From the NCBI GenBank assembly GCA_045539595.1, contig JAZQFQ010000082.1, positions 1 through 35,703 of the forward strand: a stretch of DNA of 35,703 nt, given 5' to 3'. Below are positions 7,162 to 15,221 of this stretch, in pieces (the first letter of the stretch is position 1; every line of letters begins with the position of its first letter). The translations under genes and the position numbers were made by a program. Below the pieces are notes generated by a model. It ran no database searches. It was not told the DNA's origin and saw nothing but the letters and a program-made list of their open reading frames with translations. The DNA is from SIG701 sp045539595. Lineage in GTDB: Bacteria; Bacillota; Clostridia; Oscillospirales; CAG-272.

Positions 7162-8181
7162 ATGGAAGAAAAGATTTTGAAAGCAAAACGGGGTATGGAT
7201 GTACTGATTTACTCCATCATCGCCTATGTGATCGCCTTCGCCGCCATGATCTACGGCGGCATTCTTATGGACGAGGGATACGGATACGGCATTCCGCTGT
7301 TCGTCATCGGCCTTGTGTGGATCTGCATAGGCTGGCTTCCCTTTTTGGGACTGCGCGTACTGAAGCCCCAGGAAGCACTGGTGCTGACCTTGTTCGGTAA
7401 ATACACGGGCACTTTGAAGGGCGAGGGATTCTACTACATCAATCCCTTCTCCGTGGCCGTCAACCCGGCGGCGAGAACCTCTCTGCGCCAGAGCGGTGAT
7501 GTGAACTCCGAGGTGAAGCCCGCCATCTCCGTGTCCTCCACGGGATCGGTCAGCGTTGCCCCGGCGGATAAAAAAATCTCCCTGAAGGTCATGACGCTGA
7601 ACAACAACAAGCAGAAGATCAATGACTGCCTGGGCAATCCGGTGGAGATCGGCATCGCCGTGATCTGGCGTGTGGCGGACACCGCCAAGGCGGTATTCAA
7701 CGTGGACAACTACAAGGAATTTCTGTCCCTGCAGTGCGACGCGGCTCTGCGCAACATCGTGCGTGTATATCCTTATGATGTGGCCCAGAATGTGGACACC
7801 ACCGGCGACGGCGAACCGGATGAAGGATCCCTGCGGGGCTCCAGCGAGATCGTGGCAGAGCGCATCAAGGAGGAAATTCAGTCCCGCGTAAACGCGGCGG
7901 GTCTGGAAATCGTGGAAGCCCGCATCACCTATCTGGCTTACGCGCCGGAGATCGCGGCCGTCATGCTCCAGCGGCAGCAGGCATCCGCCATCGTGGACGC
8001 CCGGAAGATGATCGTGGACGGCGCGGTCGGCATGGTGGAAATGGCTCTGGCCAAGCTGAACGAGAACGACATCGTCCATCTGGATGAGGAGCGCAAGGCG
8101 GCCATGGTATCCAATCTGCTGGTGGTTCTGTGCGGCAACAAGGACGCACAGCCCGTGGTGAACTCGGGTAGTCTGTACTGA
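7162..8181 (+). CDS. SPFH (stomatin/prohibitin/flotillin) domain membrane protein
   Basis: A 339-residue protein with two N-terminal transmembrane helices (about 14-35 and 42-62). The SPFH/band 7 domain begins at GLRVLKPQEALVLTLFGKY and contains GFYYINPF, the dimer-region strand NPVEIGIAVIWRVADTAKAV and the long helix RIKEEIQSRVNAAGLEIVEA. Such proteins form large membrane-bound oligomeric cages or lipid microdomain scaffolds, often with membrane proteases. Here the C-terminal helix (QRQQASAIVDARKMIVDGAV) replaces a longer coiled coil. The ribosome binding site is AAAGGAGTGG. The stop codon overlaps the start of the next gene, so the two products are probably made together. Confidence 0.9.
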   Translation: MEEKILKAKRGMDVLIYSIIAYVIAFAAMIYGGILMDEGYGYGIPLFVIGLVWICIGWLPFLGLRVLKPQEALVLTLFGKYTGTLKGEGFYYINPFSVAVNPAARTSLRQSGDVNSEVKPAISVSSTGSVSVAPADKKISLKVMTLNNNKQKINDCLGNPVEIGIAVIWRVADTAKAVFNVDNYKEFLSLQCDAALRNIVRVYPYDVAQNVDTTGDGEPDEGSLRGSSEIVAERIKEEIQSRVNAAGLEIVEARITYLAYAPEIAAVMLQRQQASAIVDARKMIVDGAVGMVEMALAKLNENDIVHLDEERKAAMVSNLLVVLCGNKDAQPVVNSGSLY

Positions 8182-8372
8182 TGGCGGACAAGGAAACCAA
8201 AAAGCAGATCCCTTTGCGGGTGTCGCCAAAGCTGTTTGAAGCACTCTCCCGCTGGGCAGAGGAGGACTTTCGTTCCATCAACGGACAGATTGAATATCTT
8301 CTGACGGAATGTGTCCGCCAGCACGAGAAAAACGGCGGATCTGTCCCGAAGGATCTGGGTAAAAAAGAATAG
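8181..8372 (+). CDS. Arc-like ribbon-helix-helix protein (63 aa)
   Basis: A 63-residue protein whose KKQIPLRVSPKLFEALSRWA and NGQIEYLLTECVRQHEK match the ribbon-helix-helix fold of Arc/MetJ-type dimers: a short beta strand with alternating polar residues for the DNA groove, then two helices. It starts inside the stop codon of the SPFH gene (TGATG), so it is translationally coupled. An Arc-like gene following an SPFH gene is an arrangement I recall from other Clostridia, but its target is unknown to me. It could repress its own operon. It lacks the extra C-terminal toxin-binding tail of antitoxins such as EndoAI. Confidence 0.85.
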   Translation: MADKETKKQIPLRVSPKLFEALSRWAEEDFRSINGQIEYLLTECVRQHEKNGGSVPKDLGKKE

Positions 8373-8373
8373 A

Positions 8374-8410
8374 AAAACATCCCCGATGGCTAAGGCATCG
8401 GGGATGTTTT
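8374..8410. terminator. Bidirectional Rho-independent terminator
   Basis: A perfect 15-bp stem (AAAACATCCCCGATG / CATCGGGGATGTTTT) with a GCTAAGG loop lies between convergent genes. T-rich tails follow on both strands. Confidence 0.93.
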
Positions 8411-8419
8411 ATTTATAAT

Positions 8420-10933
8420 TTACCGCCGTTCCGCCACGTAGGTGGACACGCGGTTCTGGATCACGCGGGCCGTTTCGTCCAGGGATTTCTGTCCGGCGAA
8501 ATACTGGGCCGCCTCTTCCTTGATAATATTGTTCACGGGTACGTTGTACCGCTGTACATGATTCAGGGACTTCACGAAAGCGATTACCTCATCCGCCATT
8601 TCCTCATTCAGGAACACGCGGAATTCACTCTGCGGATAGGGATTCGGCATGCCAATCACGCCGCCGATGATGGGGGCCGATGTATCCACGGAGATCTCCG
8701 TATCCACCACGTCCTCGGATTCCACAGTTTCCTCCGTTTCGGCGGGAGCGGCCGTTTCCTCCGAGGTTTCCACCCGGGGTACAACCACCATATCGTCATC
8801 GATGATGCCGTCATCGCCCTGGTTCTGCTGCCATTCCTCCCAGTTTTTCTTTTCCTCGGCCTGCTGCTCGACCACCTTATCCGCCAGTTTATCAAGAGAA
8901 GATACGCGCAGGGGGAAGGTGTATGTCAGGCTGTCCTGATATTCTTCGGTGAGGAAATAGCTGACGAAGGCCCATGCGCCGTCGATCACGGGAGATTTGG
9001 CACTGATAGCGAAATCCAAATCGTCCATGGTGATGACCGATCCGTTGCCGTTCATGGAAGGCAGGCCGATGGGGGTGATATTCTCCGAGTAGAAGGTATG
9101 ATTCATCATGCTGACATACGCTTCAAAGGATTGGATATAGGTATGCTCCAGCATGGCCGCGTCGGAACGGAAGCGGTTCTGGTAGTCCTGATAGAAGGTT
9201 TCGTCGTACTCCTCCTGGCTCTCCCAGATGGATTTCGTGGGAAGGGTCTTCACATATTCCAGAATCTGCTTGAAATCTTCGGTGTCGAAATAGCACTTGC
9301 CCGTATCCGCGTCCACGAATTCCTCATAGGCCAGGGTACAGAACAATTCCAGCATCTGGTCTCTTGTCATATCGTAGAACACCACCGATTCCTCGGGGAT
9401 TCCCTTGGCCCACTGCAAAAATTCGCCCATGGTCCATTTTGTCCGACCGCCCAGCATTTCCTCTTTGCCCATCCATGTCTGCACCGTGAAGGAGGGCATG
9501 ATCTCATACAGTTTGCCGTTCACCTCCAGTGCCTGCAGCACATTGGGCAAAAAATCCTCCCGCTTTATGCCGGGATCGTTGTCGATGAAGGCATACAGAT
9601 CGGCCAGAAGGCCCTTGGAGATGTAGTTGGACAGGGGCATGTAGGGGCTGACCAGCAGGATATCGGGCATCCGGCCGGCAATGATGTCGTTGTTCAGGGC
9701 GGTGACCGCCTGATCCATCATAGCCTGGTAATTGTACTCGCCCTCGCCGTTGTGCTCCTGCAGCTCGTATTTCTTGATCTGCACCCGATACTCCTCGCTC
9801 TGGCGATTGAAGCGGAGCACCTTCTCCCGCAGATTCCAATCATCGCCCACCACGGCGAGGGTAAGGATGTATTTGGGTACCACCTGATCGTCCGGCACCC
9901 GGTTCAGGAGCATGATGGCATCCTCTCCGCTCAGATCGTCCCAGCCCCGGGCGATAAACTGATCCTGGGAGAGGATAATCAGCTCGTTCACGTTGGTGAC
10001 GGACAAGTCAGAGTTCATGAAGTCCATCAGCTTGGTGGATGCGCCGGTGGCGGCATCGTAGCCGAACACGGCTTCCTGGGTGCTGTAATAGAAGGTATAT
10101 TCCTCACCGGCGTAATAATTCCACACGTTGGCGAAGGTATCCGTATCCAATTCCACGGGAGCCAGCATCTTCTGTGCCTTCCAATCCACGCCGATTGTGG
10201 ACATCTTGGTCACATTGCCGGAATAATCGCTATACAGCAGGGTCAAGTCTTCCCCCGACACCATCATATTGTTGATGTAGCCGCCGTTCATGAGTTCCGA
10301 CACATCGATTTCCCCGACCACCGTGCCGTCGCCGCTCATGCGGTACAAGGCCCGGTCGGAATCCAGAAATACCAGATCCTCCCCCAGCAGCTGGGCCCGG
10401 TTGATGTAGTGGTAGATGTATTCCCCATCCACCTCGCCGGAGGCATCGCCCCAGACATCCTTGGTGTCCACATCCGCCAGCACGGTGCCGTCGGCGGAAA
10501 CATGGACGATGCGGGTATTCTCCGTATATTCATAGGTTTCCTCATCGTAGTGGGAGGAAAAAACCACCTGCCACAACGCCCCATCGGGTGCGAAGAGCAT
10601 CTGCTGCACATAGCTGTTCTCGCCGATCTCCACGCCGGGCATATCCACCCGCGTTACGTTGGAGCCGTCCATGCCCATGCGGAACAGGCGGGTTTCGGAC
10701 TGGTAGGTTTCCCGGTCGTAGTAGGTACCGTACATATAGATGCTGCCGTCCTTCACAAACAGCCGCTCAATGTAGCTGATATCCTCCGGCTTTTTCAGAT
10801 AGGTGGCACGGTACACATGATCCACGATCTGCTTCTCGGCCACTTGCTTTTTGCCGCATCCCGCAAAAGAGGATGCACATCCGGCCAGCAGAAGAGCGGC
10901 CAGAGCGGCGGACAAAATTCGTTTCAATTTCAT
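8420..10933 (-). CDS. Lipoprotein: N-terminal beta-propeller-like domain fused to an ABC solute-binding domain
   Basis: An 837-residue exported lipoprotein. The signal peptide ends in the lipobox LAGC (Cys19). Residues about 50-345 are strand repeats of the type 'DGSIYMYG / LFRMGMDGS / VSADGTVLADV / LYRMSGDGTV', resembling a beta-propeller sensor. Residues about 352-690 read as a family 1 sugar-binding protein (DWNLREKVLRFNRQSEEY, GRMPDILLVSP, KGLLADLYAFIDND, NGKLYEIMPSF, DGAWAFVSYFLTEEYQ). An acidic Thr/Glu-rich insert (about 704-755) interrupts the C-terminal helices. Ordinary binding proteins have about 420-450 residues, so the propeller roughly doubles this one. A good AAAGGAG precedes the start. 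It is the last gene of a five-gene operon and is the presumed ligand-capturing subunit for the two permeases upstream; the ligand is unknown. Confidence 0.85.
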   Translation of the reverse strand: MKLKRILSAALAALLLAGCASSFAGCGKKQVAEKQIVDHVYRATYLKKPEDISYIERLFVKDGSIYMYGTYYDRETYQSETRLFRMGMDGSNVTRVDMPGVEIGENSYVQQMLFAPDGALWQVVFSSHYDEETYEYTENTRIVHVSADGTVLADVDTKDVWGDASGEVDGEYIYHYINRAQLLGEDLVFLDSDRALYRMSGDGTVVGEIDVSELMNGGYINNMMVSGEDLTLLYSDYSGNVTKMSTIGVDWKAQKMLAPVELDTDTFANVWNYYAGEEYTFYYSTQEAVFGYDAATGASTKLMDFMNSDLSVTNVNELIILSQDQFIARGWDDLSGEDAIMLLNRVPDDQVVPKYILTLAVVGDDWNLREKVLRFNRQSEEYRVQIKKYELQEHNGEGEYNYQAMMDQAVTALNNDIIAGRMPDILLVSPYMPLSNYISKGLLADLYAFIDNDPGIKREDFLPNVLQALEVNGKLYEIMPSFTVQTWMGKEEMLGGRTKWTMGEFLQWAKGIPEESVVFYDMTRDQMLELFCTLAYEEFVDADTGKCYFDTEDFKQILEYVKTLPTKSIWESQEEYDETFYQDYQNRFRSDAAMLEHTYIQSFEAYVSMMNHTFYSENITPIGLPSMNGNGSVITMDDLDFAISAKSPVIDGAWAFVSYFLTEEYQDSLTYTFPLRVSSLDKLADKVVEQQAEEKKNWEEWQQNQGDDGIIDDDMVVVPRVETSEETAAPAETEETVESEDVVDTEISVDTSAPIIGGVIGMPNPYPQSEFRVFLNEEMADEVIAFVKSLNHVQRYNVPVNNIIKEEAAQYFAGQKSLDETARVIQNRVSTYVAERR

Positions 10934-10945
10934 GTCAGACTCCTT

Positions 10946-12010
10946 TTATTCCGATGTATGTTTGGGGCGGGTCAACCGATTGTAGGTTTCCTCGGTATGC
11001 TCCTTCAGCGCCCGCGCCCCGCGGCCCATGGCCTCCCCCGCCGGTTTCCAGGCGATACCGATCCAGACAAGGCACAAAAGCACGGCCAGGGACAGAAGGA
11101 CGATCTCCGCCATCAGCAAAGCCGCACAGCGGTACTGGGCCACCTGCGCCACGTTCTCCCACCAGGGATAAATGACCGGGGAAACACGCACGCCCAATGT
11201 ATCCATATGAGTGATATATTCCCACAAAGCGGGAACGGTAAAGCGGGAGGAATTCTCCACCACCACCGCGCCATCACCGGGGGCAAAATGGGTTTCAAAC
11301 ACATCCCGGGCAAATCCGTCCACGGGATTGGGCAGCACCGCTTCGTACACGGCGATCTCCCCGACATGCTTAGCCGCGGGGGAATCAAAGAGAATGTATG
11401 CCCGGGGGATCTCCCCGTATGCCTCATCGTACACCGTGCCCGCGGGGACTTTCCCCACGCCGCACACGATGTATTCTCCCTCACCGATGGTGACGGGCAT
11501 GCCCACCACGTGCAAGGCACCGAACAGCTTCCACGCGGCCCGCTCATCCAGGAACACATATCCCGCGTTTTCCCCGCCGGGGGAAAGGTAATTGCCGCTG
11601 ACGATCTCCGGCCGATGAATATAGAAATACTCGCCGCCGAACACGGTGACCCGCAGATTGGCACTGTCCCGCTCGGTGCGGGCATACATATCCGTTTCGG
11701 TACTGTAGGCGCAGTACCACAGCCGGCCCCCCTCGGGGGATTCCAGGGATGCGTCGGTCATGGCCTGATCCACCGCGGCGGTGAGAGAATAGATCCGTCC
11801 GGGCACATCCCCCTCCCCCTCGGCGAAGAAGCCGCTGATCTGGGAAGCACCCCGGCCGTTCCACCGTTTTGCCGCCTGCTGATCCGTCAGCGCATCCGCC
11901 GTCTGGCGGCGAAGGATCCCGAGAATACCGGCGGCGCACAAAAGCAGCGCCAGGGCGGCGGCAGACAGAATCAGCGCTAAGCGCATTTTTTTATGTAGCT
12001 TCATCATCAT
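10946..12010 (-). CDS. MacB-like periplasmic-core-domain protein with only two transmembrane helices
   Basis: A 354-residue membrane protein with a helix at about 10-32, a large extracytoplasmic domain (about 40-285) and a second helix at about 297-322, then a basic cytoplasmic tail. The external domain has the MacB core pattern: an 'I-x-S-G-N-Y-L' turn (EIVSGNYLSPGGENAGYVFL) and DERAAWKLFG, followed by a compact strand set (MPVTIGEGEYIVCGVGKVPA). MacB/FtsX permeases of the type VII ABC superfamily have four helices; the last two, with the mechanotransmission segment, are missing. The start codon overlaps the upstream stop by 4 bases (ATGA), so it is translationally coupled to the adaptor gene. 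Confidence 0.7.
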   Translation of the reverse strand: MMMKLHKKMRLALILSAAALALLLCAAGILGILRRQTADALTDQQAAKRWNGRGASQISGFFAEGEGDVPGRIYSLTAAVDQAMTDASLESPEGGRLWYCAYSTETDMYARTERDSANLRVTVFGGEYFYIHRPEIVSGNYLSPGGENAGYVFLDERAAWKLFGALHVVGMPVTIGEGEYIVCGVGKVPAGTVYDEAYGEIPRAYILFDSPAAKHVGEIAVYEAVLPNPVDGFARDVFETHFAPGDGAVVVENSSRFTVPALWEYITHMDTLGVRVSPVIYPWWENVAQVAQYRCAALLMAEIVLLSLAVLLCLVWIGIAWKPAGEAMGRGARALKEHTEETYNRLTRPKHTSE

Positions 12011-14283
12011 CCGTTATTTTCGCTGAGGCGCACCTGCATGCCGTCGGAGATGGGCGACGCCGATGTGGTGATCACATACTGGCTGCTGACCGCGCCGGAC
12101 AAAGCGGAATTGGTATCGTCGGAGGCGATCACCTCCACCGGCACCCGCTTGGCGGTGTACCGATTGCCCAGAGGCGTGCTCTTGGCACTGACGATCAAAA
12201 CGAACTTCCCGTCCGCGTCCTCGCGGACGGCGCTGTTGGGCACCACGCAGTCGTAGGATGCGTTCTTATCGCCCAAAGTAAAGGTGATGGATGTGCCGGG
12301 GGATACCTCGCCGGTCACGCTCAGGGTGATGATCTTATTCTTGCCCTGGCTGGCGGCATCGGATTTGATGGACACCACCCGTGCCGTGGGGGCCTCGCCC
12401 CAATAATACCACTGCAGGGCAGCCTCATCGCCCACCTTGACCTTGGCCGCCTGCTCGGCGGTTACCGTGCACTTCACAGTGTATCCCATATCCGATACGG
12501 TGATGGTCATCAGGGCCGCATTGGCCTCCGCTGTCTTGCCCACCAAAGCGGAGATGGATTCGATGACGCCGGACACGGGAGAGGTGAGATCCGTTTCCAC
12601 GGAAACCTTCTCCAGGCGGGCAATTTCCTTCTCCTGCTTGGCAATCTGATCCTCGATCCGCTTTACTTCAATCTCGTACTGCTTCTGATTCAGTTTAGCG
12701 GTATCGCTGGTACCGTCGGCGTTGGCCTTGGCCGCCGCCACCTGCTTTTCCAGATCGTTTATCACCTTGGTCTGGGCGGTGATCTCCCGATTCTTTTCAT
12801 TGACACGGGTCTGGATCTGGCGGACACCCTCGTCGGAGCCGCTGTCGATCAGCGCCTGCGCATCCCGCATCTGCTTTTCCAGATCGTTTTTCTTTTGGGT
12901 CAGTTCTTGGATCTCCTCACCCAGTTCTTCGTAGCTCTGGTAATTTTGAATCTGCTTCAGATCCGCCTCGGCCTGCTTCACGGTGGCATCGGCCTGCTCA
13001 TACTGAGCCTTGCACTGCTCCAGCACCATCTCCGCATCCCGCAAGCTTACCTGAATGGTTTCCACGTCGGCCTCGGCCTGCTTCACCGCGCCGTTCAAGC
13101 GGCTCAGCATGATATCAGACTGCATGGACTGCATATACTGCATAACCAGCATATTGTACTGCTGCTCCGCCGTGTAAACGCTCTGGCGCAGCTGCAGCAG
13201 CGCACGGTATTCGCTCTCCAATGGCTCCAGGGCTGTGGCCGCCGCTTCCACAGCCGCCTTCAAAGCCGCCAGATCCTCCGCCGATGCGGAATTCTTTTTG
13301 GCATCGTATTCCGCCCGGGCGGCGTCGTAGGCTTTCTTCGCCTCCTGGTAGCGATCTTCCGTGAAATACCGCTCCTTCTGCTCCAGCTCGGCTTTCAGAT
13401 TCTCGTATTCGGCTTTCTTCTGCTGCACCGTCTCCGCCGTCACGCTGCCGGGACGCTTGGATTCGTAATCCGCCACGGCGGCCTTGGCATCCTCCACCGC
13501 CTTCTGGGCATCCTCCAGGCGGGTTTTCCATGTCTTGGCTTCCGCATCTGCCTGAGCATAGGCCAAGGCGGCTTCGCCGTACACCTGCTGTGCGGCGTCG
13601 TAAGCGGACTGGGCCTCCGCCAGAAGATTCGCGATCTCCTCGGCGGTGTAGTAGCCGTTGCCGCCCAAGGTGCCCTGCTTGCCGCCCAGTCGGGCGATCT
13701 CCGCCGTATAATAGTCCACCATGGATTGAGCCTGGGACATAATGATCTTGGCGTTCTGAATCTCATCATAGGAGGGAATTTTGGCCTGCTGGGCCTTGAT
13801 ATCCGCCAATTCCGTCTGGATCAGCGCCAGAGTCGCCTTGGCATCGGTCAGTTCCGAGAGAAGCGCCTGATAGGTATCCTTGGCCGCATCAGCGGACAGC
13901 GCGGGATCCTCCTGCTTTTTGCGGATCAGCTCCAATTCCAGATTGCTCAGGGCCAGTCTGGCCTCATCCAGCTCCCGGGAATCGCCCGTTTCCAGCTTCA
14001 TAAGAATATCGCCCTTGGCCACGCTCTGGCCCACCCGCACCGCAATGGATTCCACCACGCGGGACTGCTCGATGCTCACCGTATAACTCTGGTTGGCTTC
14101 CACCACGCCGGTGGCCCGGATGCGGGAGGCAATGGATGCATACTGGGGATACTGCACCGCCACCTCGGGCAGGGAGTGATTCAGGATGGTATTGGAAAAC
14201 AGCGTCAGAACCAGCAAAACCAGCAAAATGATAATGATGGCGTTGCGGATCCAGATACGGCGTTTGGTTGTGGATTCAGTCAT
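12007..14283 (-). CDS. HlyD/MacA-type membrane fusion adaptor with a very long coiled coil
   Basis: A protein of about 758 residues: one N-terminal helix (about 12-32), a first lipoyl-like half (VVESIAVRVGQSVAKGDILMK), roughly 450 residues of Ala/Glu/Lys/Gln-rich helix (about 105-560) with breaks near 171, 201-214 and 279-285, a second lipoyl-like half (TSPVSGVIESISALVGKTAE), then beta-barrel and membrane-proximal parts to the end (ISDGMQVRL). This is the order of HlyD/MacA adaptors, whose hairpins are usually 60-200 residues. ATG 14283 lies 10 bases after AAAGGA; an in-frame GTG at 14289 is an alternative. In MacA-MacB systems the adaptor works with the periplasmic domain of the permease, which fits the MacB-like gene that overlaps its stop. 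Confidence 0.85.
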   Translation of the reverse strand: MTESTTKRRIWIRNAIIIILLVLLVLTLFSNTILNHSLPEVAVQYPQYASIASRIRATGVVEANQSYTVSIEQSRVVESIAVRVGQSVAKGDILMKLETGDSRELDEARLALSNLELELIRKKQEDPALSADAAKDTYQALLSELTDAKATLALIQTELADIKAQQAKIPSYDEIQNAKIIMSQAQSMVDYYTAEIARLGGKQGTLGGNGYYTAEEIANLLAEAQSAYDAAQQVYGEAALAYAQADAEAKTWKTRLEDAQKAVEDAKAAVADYESKRPGSVTAETVQQKKAEYENLKAELEQKERYFTEDRYQEAKKAYDAARAEYDAKKNSASAEDLAALKAAVEAAATALEPLESEYRALLQLRQSVYTAEQQYNMLVMQYMQSMQSDIMLSRLNGAVKQAEADVETIQVSLRDAEMVLEQCKAQYEQADATVKQAEADLKQIQNYQSYEELGEEIQELTQKKNDLEKQMRDAQALIDSGSDEGVRQIQTRVNEKNREITAQTKVINDLEKQVAAAKANADGTSDTAKLNQKQYEIEVKRIEDQIAKQEKEIARLEKVSVETDLTSPVSGVIESISALVGKTAEANAALMTITVSDMGYTVKCTVTAEQAAKVKVGDEAALQWYYWGEAPTARVVSIKSDAASQGKNKIITLSVTGEVSPGTSITFTLGDKNASYDCVVPNSAVREDADGKFVLIVSAKSTPLGNRYTAKRVPVEVIASDDTNSALSGAVSSQYVITTSASPISDGMQVRLSENNG

Positions 14284-14311
14284 TTTCACTACTTCCTTTC
14301 AGAATGATGGC

Positions 14312-15217
14312 TCAGCCCTTCAGGCCGCCGGAATAGGACACACCCTCCACGAGGGAATCCTCGCAGTACAGAAAAATCAGCAAGGGAATGATCATGTAGA
14401 TCGCCGCCACGGAGAAGGCGATGCCCGCGTCTCCCGCGTTGATCTTGGACAAAAACACGGACAGCGGATGGAGATCCACCGCCTCATTGGTCAGGAGCAC
14501 CAGCGGCTGTTCCACCATGTTCCAGTAATCGATGTATACCAGTATGGCCACGGAGGCCACGATGCCCCCCGACATGGGGGCGCAGATTTTCGTGAAAATC
14601 TGCCACTCGCCGGCCCCGTCCAGTTTGGCGGCTTCGATCACCGAGGAGGGGATGCGCCGCATGAATTTCGTCAGGATAAAGACCGCGAAGGGGGAGAAGA
14701 TGCCGGGCAGGATGATGGCCCAGCGGGTATCCAGAATCCCCAGCCAGTCGGCCACCAGATAATTGGGCACCAATGTGACCTGATAGGGCATCAGCATCAG
14801 AATGATGTAGGCGAAGAAGATGCCGCTGCGCCATTTGGTATCGAACCGGGCAAATCCGTAGGCGGCCAGGAGGGCCACCAGCGTCTGGAAGATGACAATG
14901 GGCACCACCAGAATCACGGAATTCCAGAATTTCAGCAGATAATCCGGGCTTTTGAGCAGCACCGTTTCGTACTGGCTGAAGCTGACCAGATCGGGGATGA
15001 TCTTCAGATTCACGCGATCGGATACGTACGTCCCGGCGGAGGTAACGCTCTCAAAAATCTTGCCGTAATTGGAGGCGATCTCCGATTGGGACATGAAGGA
15101 ATTGGTGATCGTCAGAACGATCGGCGCGATAAATAACACGGACATGGCGCACAGAAACACCGTGGCGATACCGAGCAGCACGTACCGCGCCGTTCCGTGG
15201 ATTTTTTTCAATTTCAT
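14312..15217 (-). CDS. Carbohydrate ABC transporter permease, MalG type
   Basis: A 301-residue inner-membrane permease with six predicted helices, beginning MKLKKIHGTARYVLLGIATV. The cytoplasmic EAA loop is clear: IEAAKLDGAGEWQIFTKICA. The protein ends with the short GGLKG tail typical of MalG-like subunits. I chose ATG 15217 over a TTG five codons upstream because GAGGAG lies 7 bases before it. An insertion of about 60 residues between helix 1 and the core (SQSEIASNYGKIFESVTSAG onward) is normal for the second sugar permease. It starts 4 bases after the upstream permease stops. No ATPase gene is nearby; shared MsmX-type ATPases serve many Gram-positive sugar importers. Confidence 0.92.
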   Translation of the reverse strand: MKLKKIHGTARYVLLGIATVFLCAMSVLFIAPIVLTITNSFMSQSEIASNYGKIFESVTSAGTYVSDRVNLKIIPDLVSFSQYETVLLKSPDYLLKFWNSVILVVPIVIFQTLVALLAAYGFARFDTKWRSGIFFAYIILMLMPYQVTLVPNYLVADWLGILDTRWAIILPGIFSPFAVFILTKFMRRIPSSVIEAAKLDGAGEWQIFTKICAPMSGGIVASVAILVYIDYWNMVEQPLVLLTNEAVDLHPLSVFLSKINAGDAGIAFSVAAIYMIIPLLIFLYCEDSLVEGVSYSGGLKG

Positions 15218-15221
15218 TTGG

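Noticed and set aside
8558..11980. 1140-codon plus-strand open frame opposite the lipoprotein and MacB-like genes
   Set aside because: His/Gly-rich antisense translation of two real genes; no conserved motif and no promoter.
11869..14307. 812-codon plus-strand open frame opposite the HlyD-like adaptor
   Set aside because: Antisense of the repetitive coiled-coil coding sequence, which suppresses stop codons; the product is low-complexity.
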